This document shows, piece after piece, positions 45,693 through 57,700 of a stretch of DNA of 64,000 nt. A program made the position numbers and the translations under genes. Location of the stretch: positions 1 through 64,000 of the forward strand of contig JAKUDP010000004.1 in NCBI GenBank assembly GCA_022570795.1, read 5' to 3'. The notes beneath the pieces are model-generated. The model saw only the letters and a list, made by a program, of their open reading frames with translations. It was not told the origin of the DNA and ran no database searches. Each line of letters opens with the position of its first letter. Positions within the stretch are counted from its first letter, which is position 1. The stretch is from Sphaerulina vaccinii (lineage: Eukaryota; Ascomycota; Dothideomycetes; Mycosphaerellales; Mycosphaerellaceae).

Positions 45693-45930
45693 TAGCGCTG
45701 TATTGCTACAATGGACTATACTATGGCTCCTGTGAGGTCATCTCATAGTACCTGGGTCTTATCGTTTTACTATATCAACGATACACGAGCATTATAGTCT
45801 TAAGGAATCCAACAATGCACTAGGAAGCTTAGCAATCAAATTGAAGCGACTTACTAATATACCACTATGCTCGAGGCTAACTAAAACAAATAAGCTTGAA
45901 CTAGCACAATGTTGTCAGCTGTGCGTCTCT
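45693..45930. other. intergenic
   Basis: No gene seen. AT content rises, with tacta-type strings reminiscent of mild RIP. Confidence 0.4.
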
Positions 45931-46018
45931 AGTCTTCAAGTGACGCCGCCTCGTTCGAAAAAGAGCTGTCGCAGCTCTCATCCAAAATCAACAAGACGAC
46001 GGCACAGAATGAGCAGTT
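45931..46018 (+). pseudogene. 88-bp stray copy of Lunapark coding DNA
   Basis: This stretch matches 18716-18803 (Lunapark codons 9-37) with only two adjacent mismatches (ga/ag). Similarity ends abruptly on both sides. It is not part of a larger gene here. The high identity points to a recent duplicative transfer of about 27 kb within the same region. Confidence 0.93.
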
Positions 46019-46501
46019 CCACTGAGCCTTATGGTCGAGCCCGCGAAGGTGACTCCTTTTGGAGCTATAGGACGCTAGGTATGAGGTATCATATGCAATC
46101 TGGGACAAGCGTCTTTCAACAGTCGTCCAGCCGAAATGGTCTAGTCGGTAAGTCGTCGCGATTGCGGTGCTCGATGCTAATGGCGAAGGTCAAATGCTCC
46201 CGAGTCATCAAAGACTCCAACCTCTTAAGCCTTTGATTGACACCTTACAGGTTAAGGGCGATAGTTTTGCACTTTACTCGCCGTTTCTTACTTTTGTTCT
46301 AGTCGAGACAGCTAAGACAGACGACTCTCTTTTGTAGCAGTCGTGGCCGATTGGTAGCTCTTATCAGTCACTTATGGTAGGTAATGAAGCGACCTATCTG
46401 TCGGCGATGTCGTTATGGAAGCTGAAATGGATCATCACATTGCCTCACTTAATGTTATTTCTCTTACACATACATATGTCTCAACTCCATCGCCATGCAA
46501 T
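46019..46501. other. intergenic, no gene recognised
   Basis: Contains an A-box-like tggtctagtcggtaa at about 46138 but no foldable tRNA. Otherwise nothing is seen. Confidence 0.4.
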
Positions 46502-49500
46502 CTAAATCGGCTCATCCCTCGGCTCAATCAAAATCTCATTAACAGCAACATGATCCGGCTGCTTCAACCCATAAACAATCGCATTCGCCACATCCTCAGG
46601 ATCCAGAATCTTAGCTCCACTAGGCATGCCGTAAGCCTTGATAGCCTCAGCATCAGTCGACATACCCAGCAAATCAGTTTGAGTATTTCCAGGCTGGACA
46701 GCAGTAACTCTCAAACCCTTACCAGCAGTTTCCAGACGAAGAGACTGAAGTGTAGCTTCGACGAAGAATTTGCTAGCAGAGTAGACACCAAGTCCAGGAA
46801 AGACTTTTCGACCTGCGTCTGAAGAGATGGCCACGATATGCCCGGCACCACGTTCCAGCATACCAGGGACAGAGGCTGATAGGCAGTGTAAGAGACCTTT
46901 GCAGTTGACGTCGACTGTAGTGTTCCATTCTTCCATTTGAGCGTTTGCCATCATGGTGAAGTACATGACTCCAGCACACGAGACAAGGATGTCAACGGGT
47001 CCGAGTTCTTTCTCGGCCGTCTTGAACAGATCGTCCACCTGCGCCTTGTCTGTGACATCAGTCTGCTTGATGATGACTTTACCCTCTCTGACCACGAGTC
47101 GCCGTTTGAGATTCTCGAGCGCTGCTGTACGGCGAGCAGCGAGAACGAGATGACATCCTTCAGCTGCGAGAGCCGCGGCGACAGCTGCACCGATACCAGA
47201 CGATGCGCCTGTAATGACCGCCACACGACCTGTGAGGATACTCTTGCGGACAGATAGAGCTGATCCACCAAGAGCGCTGTTTCTGAGAGGCGCCTGGTTC
47301 ATCCAACCTCGTGCGAACCAGTGTCGAGCGTAGGTCTCGAGGAGTACGCTGTCAACTTTCGGTCGTTCCACGATCGCACGATAATGTCTCGTCTGAGCGT
47401 TGTTGAGCACAACGATATCGCGCAAGAAACCAACACTTGGCATACCGCTGCGCATGATATCGACTGTGAAAGCACCATCGCCACCCTTTGCAGAGCCTCT
47501 TCGCTCAGTCCACAAGTTGACCCACTCATCGAACTCCATTGGTTTAGTAGGGTAGCCGAGCTCGTCGAAATGTTTGAACACTTCTCTCGTCTCGATTGGG
47601 TCTGGATCGCCAAGGTGAAAAACGAGCTGTTTTGCATGCGTCTGATTACCCAGGTGGACAATGGCTTTACTGACGAAGTCCACGGGCGTCATCTCTGCTC
47701 GCCATCCTTGAACATCTGGATAGAAGCCAAGATGTATCGACTCCACGAACAGTGCGGTCAGAAGATCCCAAGCGTTGGCTGCGCCAGTAGAGCTGTGCCC
47801 GGAGATGGTTCCAGCGCGCAAGATCCTGACAGGCAGACCACGACGACCAGCCTCTAGTACAAGTTGCTCAGCAGCCCATTTTGTCTGACCATAGCCATCT
47901 GGGATCTTCTCTGGTACAGCGTCAACGTAGAGCATCGCGTCCTCTGGCCAACCATGTCCGGACTCAGATGGTGGCAAGACTCCATTGGTCGAAACATACT
48001 GCACTGTGGCACCTCCAAGACAAGCTAAGCGAAGAATCTCTTTCGTGCCATCGACGTTGCTGCCACGTAGCGCCGCATAAGGATACACGAGGTTCACTTG
48101 CGCAGCAGCGTGAACGATGACCTGGACTCTCGATGCAAGGTCGTCAAACTTTTCTTGCGAAAGACCAAGTCGCTTTCGGGGCAGATCGCCAGGCAATACC
48201 TCAACACGCTCCATGATCGAATCACGCCAGAGTCCTAGGTCGATCAAGTTCTTGCGTAGTCTGGCAGTACAACTTGGCTTATCTTCTTCCAGCGCATCCG
48301 GCGATCGCACCAAACAGATGATCTTAGCTGACGTGTTCTCCAGAAGTTCATTGAGCAGGAATGCGCCCAGAAAGCCAGTCGATCCAGTCAGCAATACGTT
48401 CTTCGCATCCTTGAGAGAGCAGATCTTCGCATTGTTTGGCTCAATATCACGATCGAGGTAGGAGTCCTTTCGAAGTGCGGCGGGAAGATCTGACTGGACT
48501 GCAGCAATGGTACCATCCCGTACTTCACGCACTGTGAGCAAGTGACTTTCGAGCGTGGGAGGATCGGCAAGTCGTCCAACCGGGATACGGAAGCCGAAGC
48601 GTCTAGAGAGTTTGGCAGCCAGTGCAGCGAGCGATAGAGAATGACCTCCAAGATCGAAGAAGCTATCTTCGGGCTTGAGACTCTTTTGTGAAGCTCCCAA
48701 AGTTGCTGCCCAGATCTCTGCTACATCGTCGATACTGATCGGATCTTTGGCAGGCTTTTCGCCATTGGCAGCCTTCGTGGGGATCGGTGAAGGCAAACTC
48801 TTGAGATCGATCTTGCCCGATACGCTATGCGTAGGTATCTCGCTGACTTCGACCCACAGCGTTGGTATCATATACTGAGCGAGATATGGAGCAACAACTT
48901 TCCGTGCAGCCGAACTGTGATTGTTCTCGTCGGTCTCCACAAACGCTCGCTCACTTGTCGCCTCGGTGTCTTTGACGACGTAGGCCACGAGTTGTCGCTC
49001 CAAGCCGTCGCCATGAGCAGTGACTGCGCACTGTCTGACTCCAAGATACTTCGTGATGGTGTCTTCTACCTTGGCCGGCACAACAGAGTAGCCTCGAAGC
49101 TTGATCATAGTTCCAGTACGTCCAGTAATCTCGAGGAGGCCATTCTCGTGCAGCACCGCAAGATCTCCGGTTCGATACATCCGCGCGTCGGAGTTGTTGC
49201 TGTACGTATCTGGTAGGAATGCTGCAGCAGTAGTTTCAGGCCGGTTGAGGTAGCCTCGAGCTAGAAGATTACCACCAACGTAGAGCTCGCCGCTCTTGCC
49301 AGCTTCCACTTCTTTTCCGTCCTCATCTAACAAATGGATGAATTCTGGCTCCATTGGCTTACCGACAGGGCAATTCAACATATCATCGTTGATCATTTCC
49401 GCAATGTCTCCGCACGCGATCTCATGTGTTTCACAAGCACTGTAGCAATTCAAAAGTCGCACCTTCGGCAGCGCCTTGAGAGCTCGCCGAGCAAGGTCTG

Positions 49501-50332
49501 TAGTCACTACCTCGCCGTTAAGCCATAGCGTTCTTAGATCTGCAAGTCTCGAGCCAATATCGGGGAATCGAGCAAGCACGGCAGCCAGAAGTGTGGGCGT
49601 CATCAGAGTCTCTGTAACCTTCTTCGCAGCCAACAGCTTCACCAGTGCCTGTGGGTCATAGCTGACTTCGTCCGGTACCGTCACCACAGTCGCACCTCGG
49701 AGCAGCGGTCTGATGATCTCCCATACGAAGAAGACATTGCAAGCCACGCGTCCGCCTGGTTGAATGTCTGAGATGCCGAACCGAAGGTCATACGACAGCA
49801 CAGAAGCACGATGAGGATTCGCGATGCCCTTTGGCTTGCCAGTAGTTCCAGAAGAGTAGGCGACGAAGGCCAGCTTCTCAAGGTCATTGGTGTCTGGTTC
49901 TTCGCTTTGCTTAGCGTGGCCATTAGTCAGCTCTTCTTGATCCTCATCAAGCACGATGAGTGGAATCTCAGGCTTGATCTTTCCAGTCTCGGATTCTTTC
50001 AGTATGACCACAGCCGGTGCGGCATCCTCGATGACATCCGCAAGAAGATCGGGAGGATATGCAAGCTCTAGTACCAGATATGAACCTCCAGCTTTGAGAG
50101 CAGCGAGACAGGCGATCACATAGTCGGCACTTCGTGGAAGCAGCACGCCAACAAGGCTGTCTCGCTTCACGCCATGTGACTGTAGTCTTCGGGCAAGGTC
50201 ATCGACCTTCTTGGCGAGTTCGGCATATGTGTAAGTGGCCTTTTCGTCCTCGAGAGCAACTGCGTTTGGTGATTCTTGAACTTGCTTGTCAAATAGGGCA
50301 GCCAAGTCCTTGGTCGTGTCAATGATTGTCAT
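46502..50332 (-). CDS. NRPS-like A-T-R-R enzyme, glycine betaine reductase type
   Basis: A single exon encodes about 1,276 aa. Order: adenylation domain (A3 AYSSGTTGKPKG, A5 NCYSACETHE, A7 YRTGD, A8 GRTGTMIKLRGYSVVP, A10 SGKIDLKSLP), carrier domain with the phosphopantetheine serine in DLGGHSL, NAD(P)H thioester reductase R1 (LLTGSTGFLG, YGQTKWAAEQ), then a C-terminal short-chain reductase R2 (VITGASSGIG, YSASK). This A-T-R-R order is that of the fungal enzyme that activates glycine betaine and reduces it in two steps via betaine aldehyde to choline. The acid may differ, so substrate rests on architecture. The start is the first ATG before TIIDTTKDLA; upstream in-frame DNA has only non-ATG starts. 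No biosynthetic cluster genes surround it, which fits a primary-metabolism role. It needs a phosphopantetheinyl transferase encoded elsewhere. Confidence 0.9.
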   Translation of the reverse strand: MTIIDTTKDLAALFDKQVQESPNAVALEDEKATYTYAELAKKVDDLARRLQSHGVKRDSLVGVLLPRSADYVIACLAALKAGGSYLVLELAYPPDLLADVIEDAAPAVVILKESETGKIKPEIPLIVLDEDQEELTNGHAKQSEEPDTNDLEKLAFVAYSSGTTGKPKGIANPHRASVLSYDLRFGISDIQPGGRVACNVFFVWEIIRPLLRGATVVTVPDEVSYDPQALVKLLAAKKVTETLMTPTLLAAVLARFPDIGSRLADLRTLWLNGEVVTTDLARRALKALPKVRLLNCYSACETHEIACGDIAEMINDDMLNCPVGKPMEPEFIHLLDEDGKEVEAGKSGELYVGGNLLARGYLNRPETTAAAFLPDTYSNNSDARMYRTGDLAVLHENGLLEITGRTGTMIKLRGYSVVPAKVEDTITKYLGVRQCAVTAHGDGLERQLVAYVVKDTEATSERAFVETDENNHSSAARKVVAPYLAQYMIPTLWVEVSEIPTHSVSGKIDLKSLPSPIPTKAANGEKPAKDPISIDDVAEIWAATLGASQKSLKPEDSFFDLGGHSLSLAALAAKLSRRFGFRIPVGRLADPPTLESHLLTVREVRDGTIAAVQSDLPAALRKDSYLDRDIEPNNAKICSLKDAKNVLLTGSTGFLGAFLLNELLENTSAKIICLVRSPDALEEDKPSCTARLRKNLIDLGLWRDSIMERVEVLPGDLPRKRLGLSQEKFDDLASRVQVIVHAAAQVNLVYPYAALRGSNVDGTKEILRLACLGGATVQYVSTNGVLPPSESGHGWPEDAMLYVDAVPEKIPDGYGQTKWAAEQLVLEAGRRGLPVRILRAGTISGHSSTGAANAWDLLTALFVESIHLGFYPDVQGWRAEMTPVDFVSKAIVHLGNQTHAKQLVFHLGDPDPIETREVFKHFDELGYPTKPMEFDEWVNLWTERRGSAKGGDGAFTVDIMRSGMPSVGFLRDIVVLNNAQTRHYRAIVERPKVDSVLLETYARHWFARGWMNQAPLRNSALGGSALSVRKSILTGRVAVITGASSGIGAAVAAALAAEGCHLVLAARRTAALENLKRRLVVREGKVIIKQTDVTDKAQVDDLFKTAEKELGPVDILVSCAGVMYFTMMANAQMEEWNTTVDVNCKGLLHCLSASVPGMLERGAGHIVAISSDAGRKVFPGLGVYSASKFFVEATLQSLRLETAGKGLRVTAVQPGNTQTDLLGMSTDAEAIKAYGMPSGAKILDPEDVANAIVYGLKQPDHVAVNEILIEPRDEPI

Positions 50333-52002
50333 ATTCGGCGAGGCCACATCAGAGTGTATGGCGGAGGAAGAGGTGAAGTGAGAACTGCCCTATCGTGCGC
50401 AATATAATAATGTCAGAGATGTGGTCTAGAAAGTTAGTCTCAGATCATCGGTTGGGAAGAAATAGCGGGCATGCAAGGCAAGGTACGGCGCGCACAGCAA
50501 ACACACGTCACAACCAGGATAGCACTGCTTCTTCTAGCCATTTGTATGGTGATTGTTACTGGTACGTTTCTTGCCTTTCCCCGCTGGCTTTTCGAGGCAA
50601 ACTGGTGTCCACGGGGTGGTGTGGGAAGATGTGGGATGCGACATGACCGATGTTCAGCCATTCATCTGGTTGTTGCAACGTACATCGATACGTTTCGGAG
50701 AGACATGAAAATTCTGGTTCTGTGACCTCACCGCCAGACGACAGGACAGGCAGGTTTCGGAGGTGTTTGCGGTAAGAAACGGCGTTGACTCCAGGCTGAT
50801 CCACATTGCTCGAGGTACACGTCCGATTGGTGATCGTGAGGTCCTGAGCGATAGCGAGAGAATAATGCCCAGACACTTCAGTGTTCGCCAGATCAGCAGT
50901 CCAGTATCGACAAGAAGTCTCGATGTGCTTTTGGTACACTTGTGCCATTCGCAGTGTCACGGCCAGTGAAACGAAAGATCTCGCAGCACTCAGGACCCTA
51001 GCCTGGATGTCGTGCTCGGAGCTGCAGATGAGCTGACAGCAGAGCTCGTTTCTACGATGCGATGCACTTCTTCTACGAGACAGCATCAATTGCTGGTATA
51101 TCTAGCTCCTAGAGCCGGCTCGATGAGACGAGTCAATGACCCAGAGTGTTGCGCGACTCGCTCTCTGGACGAGTATCATGAAGGCGAGGGCGTCGTTCGT
51201 CACGATAAGCGTGTCAGGTGCCGGCGTATCGAGGAGATGGGTTTGGATGTGAGCAAGGCTAACGAAAGGGGCAGAAGCTCAACAGAAGTCACTGCATCGC
51301 AGCGTTAAGAGATGTACAGAGTGCAAGAAGGAATGACATGAGAAAGAGCTGGGAAGAGGAGGCGTGCAGTCGTCAAGCTGATCACTGTCGGATGCATGGG
51401 ATCGCCCCTATCCACATACAGCCACGTGATCGAGACAAGACCATGGTTTTACGCGGCCTTTCGACACGTGCATATGCTTCCTGCATATCGATGGTATTGA
51501 TTCAAGGGCCCGGAAGCCGTTGTCGTACGACGAGAGGGTAAGAGCACTACACTACAAACAAGTCACATATGTGGGACTAGATTATGCCAAGACCGCTACG
51601 GTATTCAACTACAACTCCGCAAAGCCGCCTGACTTCAATTGTATGAGGTTCAACGAGGTCAATCTTCTCTGAACGACTGCGTACAGCTAGACTCCAGACT
51701 ATACCCATATCCTCTCCTTCAAGGCTCCACAAACGACTTTGTTGGACATGATGGCCGGATGCGGTAACAAGACCTCTCGCTCGTGGTGGTCGGTCTTTGT
51801 CTTTCGTGCACAATGGCATCAAGAAGGACTGTGGCTCTCGACGCACAAGTCGTCTTTGTCTGGCGCGTCAACACCTTTACTGGTGCAGCTGAAAAACGTC
51901 TGCTATACTGCTATGAGGTCAAGTGTGCGTCAAGGATAAGTGCTCCATAGACTTCGTAAGTATGCTTTGCTCCCTATCAAGCGAACTTACAATGGAGAAT
52001 TA
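50333..52002. other. 1.67-kb intergenic, no supported gene
   Basis: A 177-codon minus frame (50556-51089) and several shorter ones overlap frames on the other strand, lack domains, and have no conserved start context. The region holds the promoter of the A-T-R-R gene and the 3' end of the transporter gene. Confidence 0.5.
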
Positions 52003-53712
52003 CTATTCGTGCTTCATATTGATGACCTCAGCCTCGAGTGCTTGCTCAATGCCCTTCACGTCCAGAGTCTCTTTCCCAGTACGGATCTGCTCAACATCAG
52101 GGACATCTGAGTGCTTCTCGCCTTCGAAGATGGCGTCAATCTCTTCCAGAGTCTTGCCTTTCGTCTCGATCCAGAATACGGCAATCAGAACGATAACGAC
52201 AATGTCCCAGGAGCCGTTGATCATGTACATCCTCCAACCGATGTTGTCAAGACCGATCGGCATGACGAAGACTAGGACCAGTCTGCGACGGCGTCAGTGA
52301 TGCTGAAAGATACATTATATAGGATTGAACTTACGCTAGAAGATTGAGCATGAAATATGCGAACGCTGTTCCATTCGCACGAATCGCATAGTTCATGACT
52401 TCCGATGGGTACAGATATAGAAGGGGTGTCCACGCGATAGAGTAGAATCCTTGGAAGAGGAACATCACTGCCACGTTGCCATAGACCAGACTCGATGAAG
52501 CGCCATCAGGATTGTCAGCATAGAGCTTGGCCAGACCTCCGATGATGAATAGGCAGACCACGAGCAAGGTGTAGCTGAGTAGGGCTGTAGGTTTCCGGCC
52601 CCAATTGGCGCAGAAGAATGTGCCGAGGAGCGCGCATCCGAGACACCAAACGTTGAGCACCACGTTCGCCTTGAGTTGGTCCAGCGAGTCGGTAACGCCA
52701 GCAGTATCGAGCTCGGCCCCAAGATAGTAGGAGGCAATGATGTTGCCTGCAATACAGCTGAAAGGTCCTGCAGACATGCCAACGAGCAGTCTTTTGCGCG
52801 ACGGAGGATCTTTGAGAATCTGCTTGGTGGTCAGAGCCCGTTCCTTCTCAAACTTGATGGTATCGACAATCTCCTTGTACACGGCCAAGACGACTGGATC
52901 GTGTAAGTCGCCGTCGGCATTTGTCTGGGCAATGCACACTCGAGCATCGTCTGGATATCCTTGGTAGATCAGCCAGCGAGGGCTTTCCGGGACGAAAGGC
53001 AAGATGATGATGCACAATAGCGAGAAGATGCCTTGGAACAGCGAAGGCGCGCGCCAGGCCCATGTAGACTGCCAAGTACCCGTGCCCAGAGTGACTCCAG
53101 CGGCAATGAGGGCTCCCACATAGTAGAAGTCATTGAGGACGCCAACGCCCCAGGCACGATACTTCGATGCGTAGGTCTCGTTGAGGTATACAGCCGCTGC
53201 AATGCCCGAGACCGCAGATCCGAAGCCCAGTATAATCCGTGCTATCACGAACATGGCGACATTCTGTGCCGCAGTCTGTAGCAGTATGCCGATAAGGGTG
53301 ACCAGAGAGCCCCTGTTCATTACATTGTTAACATGTCATTATAGCAAAATTTCGAGAAGTGCTTACCAGAATATGGCAGGTCGTCGCCCAAGGCGATCTG
53401 CAGCAATTCCAGAAAACATCGGCCCAAGGAAGCCGCCGATGAATACCGAAGCTGTGTTGAGTCCTGTAGTCGCTGAAGTGAGCTTGAAGTAGTCCGTGTA
53501 TGACGGCAGGATATTGAGGCCGTTGAGCATAGATCTGCATTCGTCAGCTGGTGTCTCGAATAGTTCTGATCCATGCTGATTCGGTACCCATCATAGCCAC
53601 CAGTAGTAGACTGCACGATCGAGCAGAGGATAAGCAGGGCTGATAGTGTCGCGGTCGACTCTGCTGGCACCCAGGCAGGTAGCCATGTTCCCGTAAATGC
53701 CTTCTTAAGCAT
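52003..53712 (-). CDS. MFS sugar transporter
   Basis: Four exons (53712-53588, 53534-53367, 53312-52335, 52282-52003) and introns of 53, 54 and 52 nt give 516 aa with about 12 membrane segments. Sugar-porter signatures are GGYDGSMLNGL across the first intron, DRLGRRPAIFW (motif A), PESPRWL, a PSEVMNYAIRANG segment and the terminal ETKGKTLEEID. These place it with fungal hexose, lactose and quinate-type permeases in the plasma membrane, working by proton symport. The ligand is unknown. The splice sites restore each motif. It lies downstream of an intergenic gap from the A-T-R-R gene on the same strand, with no evidence of a shared pathway. Confidence 0.94.
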
Positions 53713-54723
53713 GCTTGGCTATGTCCTAGTGTATGAATTATCGTGTTTCAGCAGTAGCGGAGGCTAAATGCACAAGTGCGGTCAGAGTAAGGTTATATGC
53801 CCAGATAGCAAACATAAGGGTAGCAGTGTCGGGTCACTCTGCAGCGCTGATCAATGCTATCGTTCCCCGCGGCTGACCTATCGTGCTATCGTGTTGCAAC
53901 AATGCGATCCTGGAGGAGCGGCAGGTACATCTGCCCTTCGAAACTTTAGAGATAGCACATTGTGCCGAGCACCGAGTGCCTGCATACAACTTCCCAGGTC
54001 ATCACGAATGGGAAGCTTTATTGGACACCATAGAAGTCGCGACCGCTCTTCGTTTTTCGCGTGCTGATCGGCACTTGTAGCCTGGCGAACTCGCATAGCC
54101 TGTTCGATGAGTGACGCGGACGCAGATGAGACCTGCCTGGTGCCATCCGTGATAAGCAGATGGCTCGAGTTGACAGTTGTTAATGCTGTTAATGTAGGAG
54201 AGATGGACGCTCGACGCGTCAAAGAGTTCCATCTCCACTTCCATAACTTTGTCCCTCCATTTCTTGAGCCATGGCTCTCAGCGTTCCAGAGCTTTTGCAT
54301 TCTCGTCTTTCAATCGCGAACGACGGATTGACTCCGCGTCGACCAACATCGACATTGGGAACGATCAAATGTGGTGCGAAAGCACAGATCTGGTGCGTAC
54401 CCTGGATGGGTATCTGGAGGTCTGGAGTCCTATACCAATATTTACATCAGGTGAGTTCCCTGCTAAAACTATGTACTCAGGAAAGCGCACAAGAGTTAGC
54501 TCCAATGCTGGACATAGTCCTCAAGAACACATTTATCAAATGTTGTTGTATCTGACATTCGCGGATGCAGCTCTCAAGAAGACCGGATGGCGCATCTCTG
54601 AGTAGTCGACAGCATTCCAATAGCCCCAGGTCCGCGACACCGTAGGTGAGGTGGCTCAGAGAATACAGAAAGAATGACTGGAGCCTGGTCCAACCTCTGA
54701 AATGGTCGTGCATGTGAAGATTT
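53713..54723. other. intergenic, no gene recognised
   Basis: Short frames on both strands without domains. It contains the transporter promoter. Confidence 0.5.
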
Positions 54724-57700
54724 TCACACTGAACTCGTGCCCTGCGCTTTCCGCCTTGTTTGGACTCGCAGCCACCATCTCGTCACGGGGCGAACAATAA
54801 TGATGCTGGCACGGACATCAGTGATCTGCATTGTTTTCTTTGCTTCGACTTGCTCGGGCCGGAGGCTCCATTTCGCTCGGAGTCGTTCGATCCAAGTGCG
54901 TCTTGAGACGACACTTCCAGTTTCGTCAACCATCTCTCCAGGCCGTAGTTTCTGGAGTTGGTCATCGGTAAGCCGAGGCACCTCGAGATAGTCGTGGCGG
55001 TCTCCGCATACAATCAAATTGTCGAGCACTCCATAATAACAACGCTGGGAATAACATTTGTCACACAGTGCAAACTCGAGGCAGTCTCTGCACCGAGATT
55101 GGAGATTCATCATTTCCTGCCTTTCGCCACAATGATCGCATCGCATAGTGATGTAGACTGCAGGTGACCCTTCGTCGTGATAGTCATCTTCGACGTTGTC
55201 AGACGGCGGCGGCATACATCCCAGTGCTTGCCACGCAGCTATTGCAGACTTGTTGTCATCGCTGTCATCCGTGAAATCACCGATGACTGTCAGACCAGCT
55301 GCGAAGGTCCATAAGCGGCCATCCAGTGCTGCTTCGTCAGAGACATCTGGCTCGGTATCGAAGACGTCCGCGAAAATATCTCGAATGATGTTTCTGCTCT
55401 TCAGGCCACCGTCGTCCTCCTTCGAGTGATAATAACGTGCGAGAGCAAGTCTGGGATCTCTGCCACTTGTCATAAAGTCGCGTTTGCTGGTGGAACCAGG
55501 AACGGCAAGCTTTTCCATGTATTCGATCACCATGCTCCTGGCTTTGGGGACCGGGTCCGAGGTGCAAGCAAGATCTGATAATATCCTGTAGATGGTCTCG
55601 TAGGCCTTCCTTGGCACCCAGTCGAATGCTGCAGTACTTGTCCGAAGTGCAAGGTCCTTGAAAATTCTGAAGGCCAAATATTGATCTCCGCAATATAACA
55701 ATGCTGTCGCATAGCAGTAGCGCATAACCGGTCGATCTGGATGTTCCGGCTTCATGTCCTGCCAAATGGCTTTGTACATGTCGGCGATGCGTGGTAGCTG
55801 TTCCGTTCTCTCTGCTATGCTGTCCGCCGTCCCTGCTGCGCTGAGAATTATCAGGTGTATCGATTCTTCGTAGCTCCACTCTTGTGAGCTCAAACGCTTG
55901 AGCCAAGGTATCACATCTTTGCTTGCTTGCGAGTCTGATTGACTTAGTCCTAGCTCAGAGATGACGTCGCGGGACCTGTTCTGCTTGTCTAAGTTATATA
56001 AGAGCTTCCTGAAAGCGTTCGCTCGGAAACGGAGATAATAGTCTCCAGGAGGAAACCGATCATAGTTCGCGAGTGTGCGATAGCACTTCTCAGCCGATTT
56101 TAGCTCGTCGACACTTTCGTGGCGGAATGCTTCAGTTTGGTGTAGCTCGCCCAGCTTAGTTGCAAAAGCCACATCGGCTTGCAGGTCTGGTTCCGTCTCT
56201 CCTAAGCTCTTAAGCTTAGAAATGTATGTGAGAGCTTGCGGGTACTGACCCGTGTCTGCCTCTGGGATTCCAACAATGTCAGTGATGGGCCTAATGGCAG
56301 CATCTTTATAACAGCCTGGGAGCAGAACTCGGGCTTACTTACTGAAGCTTGTGCGATGCTACTCAATGTTTGCCAACGAGCTGACGAATGTGACTCGGCC
56401 GCTTTGAGCACCTCCAGACCTTCAGCGTTGTATTCGCACCGAGCATACGTTTTGCCAATGGCATAGTCCCAGTTGATAGCTGCGTCAGCAAGATTGGCTC
56501 TCGCCCAGGTTATGAAATTGTCTAGATCCGTGATAGGCACGCCTGAAAGACCATTCGTGGGCGGAGTCAACGAGATGTTCTTCCTTGACGTCAGTACATG
56601 GTCGCACAACAAGACGAGATTGCGCACTCACCGAAGCCACGATGCTATAAGGTATGAGCAGATTGAAGCCGGAGCTCGGCTTACCACTCACCCAGCTCTC
56701 TGCGACACGGATAGCAATTTTCTGCAAGAGAATGTTTTTCTGACCACTTGCCATTGCGGATTCGAGCCATGCCTTATGTTGAGATCCGTGATAGCCTTGA
56801 GCTACGTATGGATTGCGCAAGAGAGGGAGCAGCATTTCGTAAAATTTGCTGCTCATCAACCAGTCCTTGTGTAATGCATTGAGCCGCTGGACATCTGATC
56901 TCCACCATCTGTCAATAGCTGTAGCTTCAGTCAGTATCGCAACCAACGCGGCACCGATATCCCTCAATTGCTCGCGATCAGCTTCAAAGACATCTCGAAC
57001 TTCTGACATGTGATGATGCCAATAGTCTCCAGCATACTGGACAAGCACATCTAGACTTTGGTCGGTATTCGAGGTCGCCAATGCTCGAACGCAGATAGAT
57101 AGCATTGCAATGTGTCTCGTATTGTGGCTTCCGAGGTGGATCTGTGTGGGACGGCCTGCCACTTTCGAATCAAAGAACGTGTCGAAGTCAAACCTCTGAA
57201 ACAGATCATCGCCACACATTGTCCTCAAGAAGCGCCGGGTCAGCTCGATCTCGCTTGAGTGCAGGGTTGTTGAGACCTGCTGCGTCTTGGTCTGGGTGCT
57301 GATGATCTCCTTCGGAGCTTGCAGGACGTCACGCAGTTCATCTGCTAGTGGACGGAGGGTCCCCAAGTCCCCATGGAAACGGCCGCTGTGGTAGTATAGT
57401 ATCGTGGAGAATCTCGTGTCTACCAGCGACCTCATCATCAGCTTCTCTCCCAGTGAGAAGAACAGAGCCGACTGGAGTAATTCACTCGTCTTCGAACCGA
57501 AGCCACTGAACACCCAGAGGAGTATATGATTCAGCCGGGCAACATCCTGGATCGAAAGGGAAGTATTAAGCTCCTGAAGGGCAGCTTTCACACCTTCACC
57601 AACACTTTCACTTGCGTTCGCGCTCACAGCCCGAAGTTGTTCATCGCTTACACAGGTGTCAATCTGTCTGAGCTTCAGTTCCAACTGGTGATAATCGCCC

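Noticed and set aside
46125..46215. tRNA-like A box (tggtctagtcggtaa) with a weak B-box-like ggtcaaatgct
   Set aside because: No acceptor stem pairs and the anticodon arm does not fold. Probably chance or a very old relic.
50556..51089. 177-codon minus-strand frame
   Set aside because: No recognisable domain, poor start context, several competing frames; left as intergenic.
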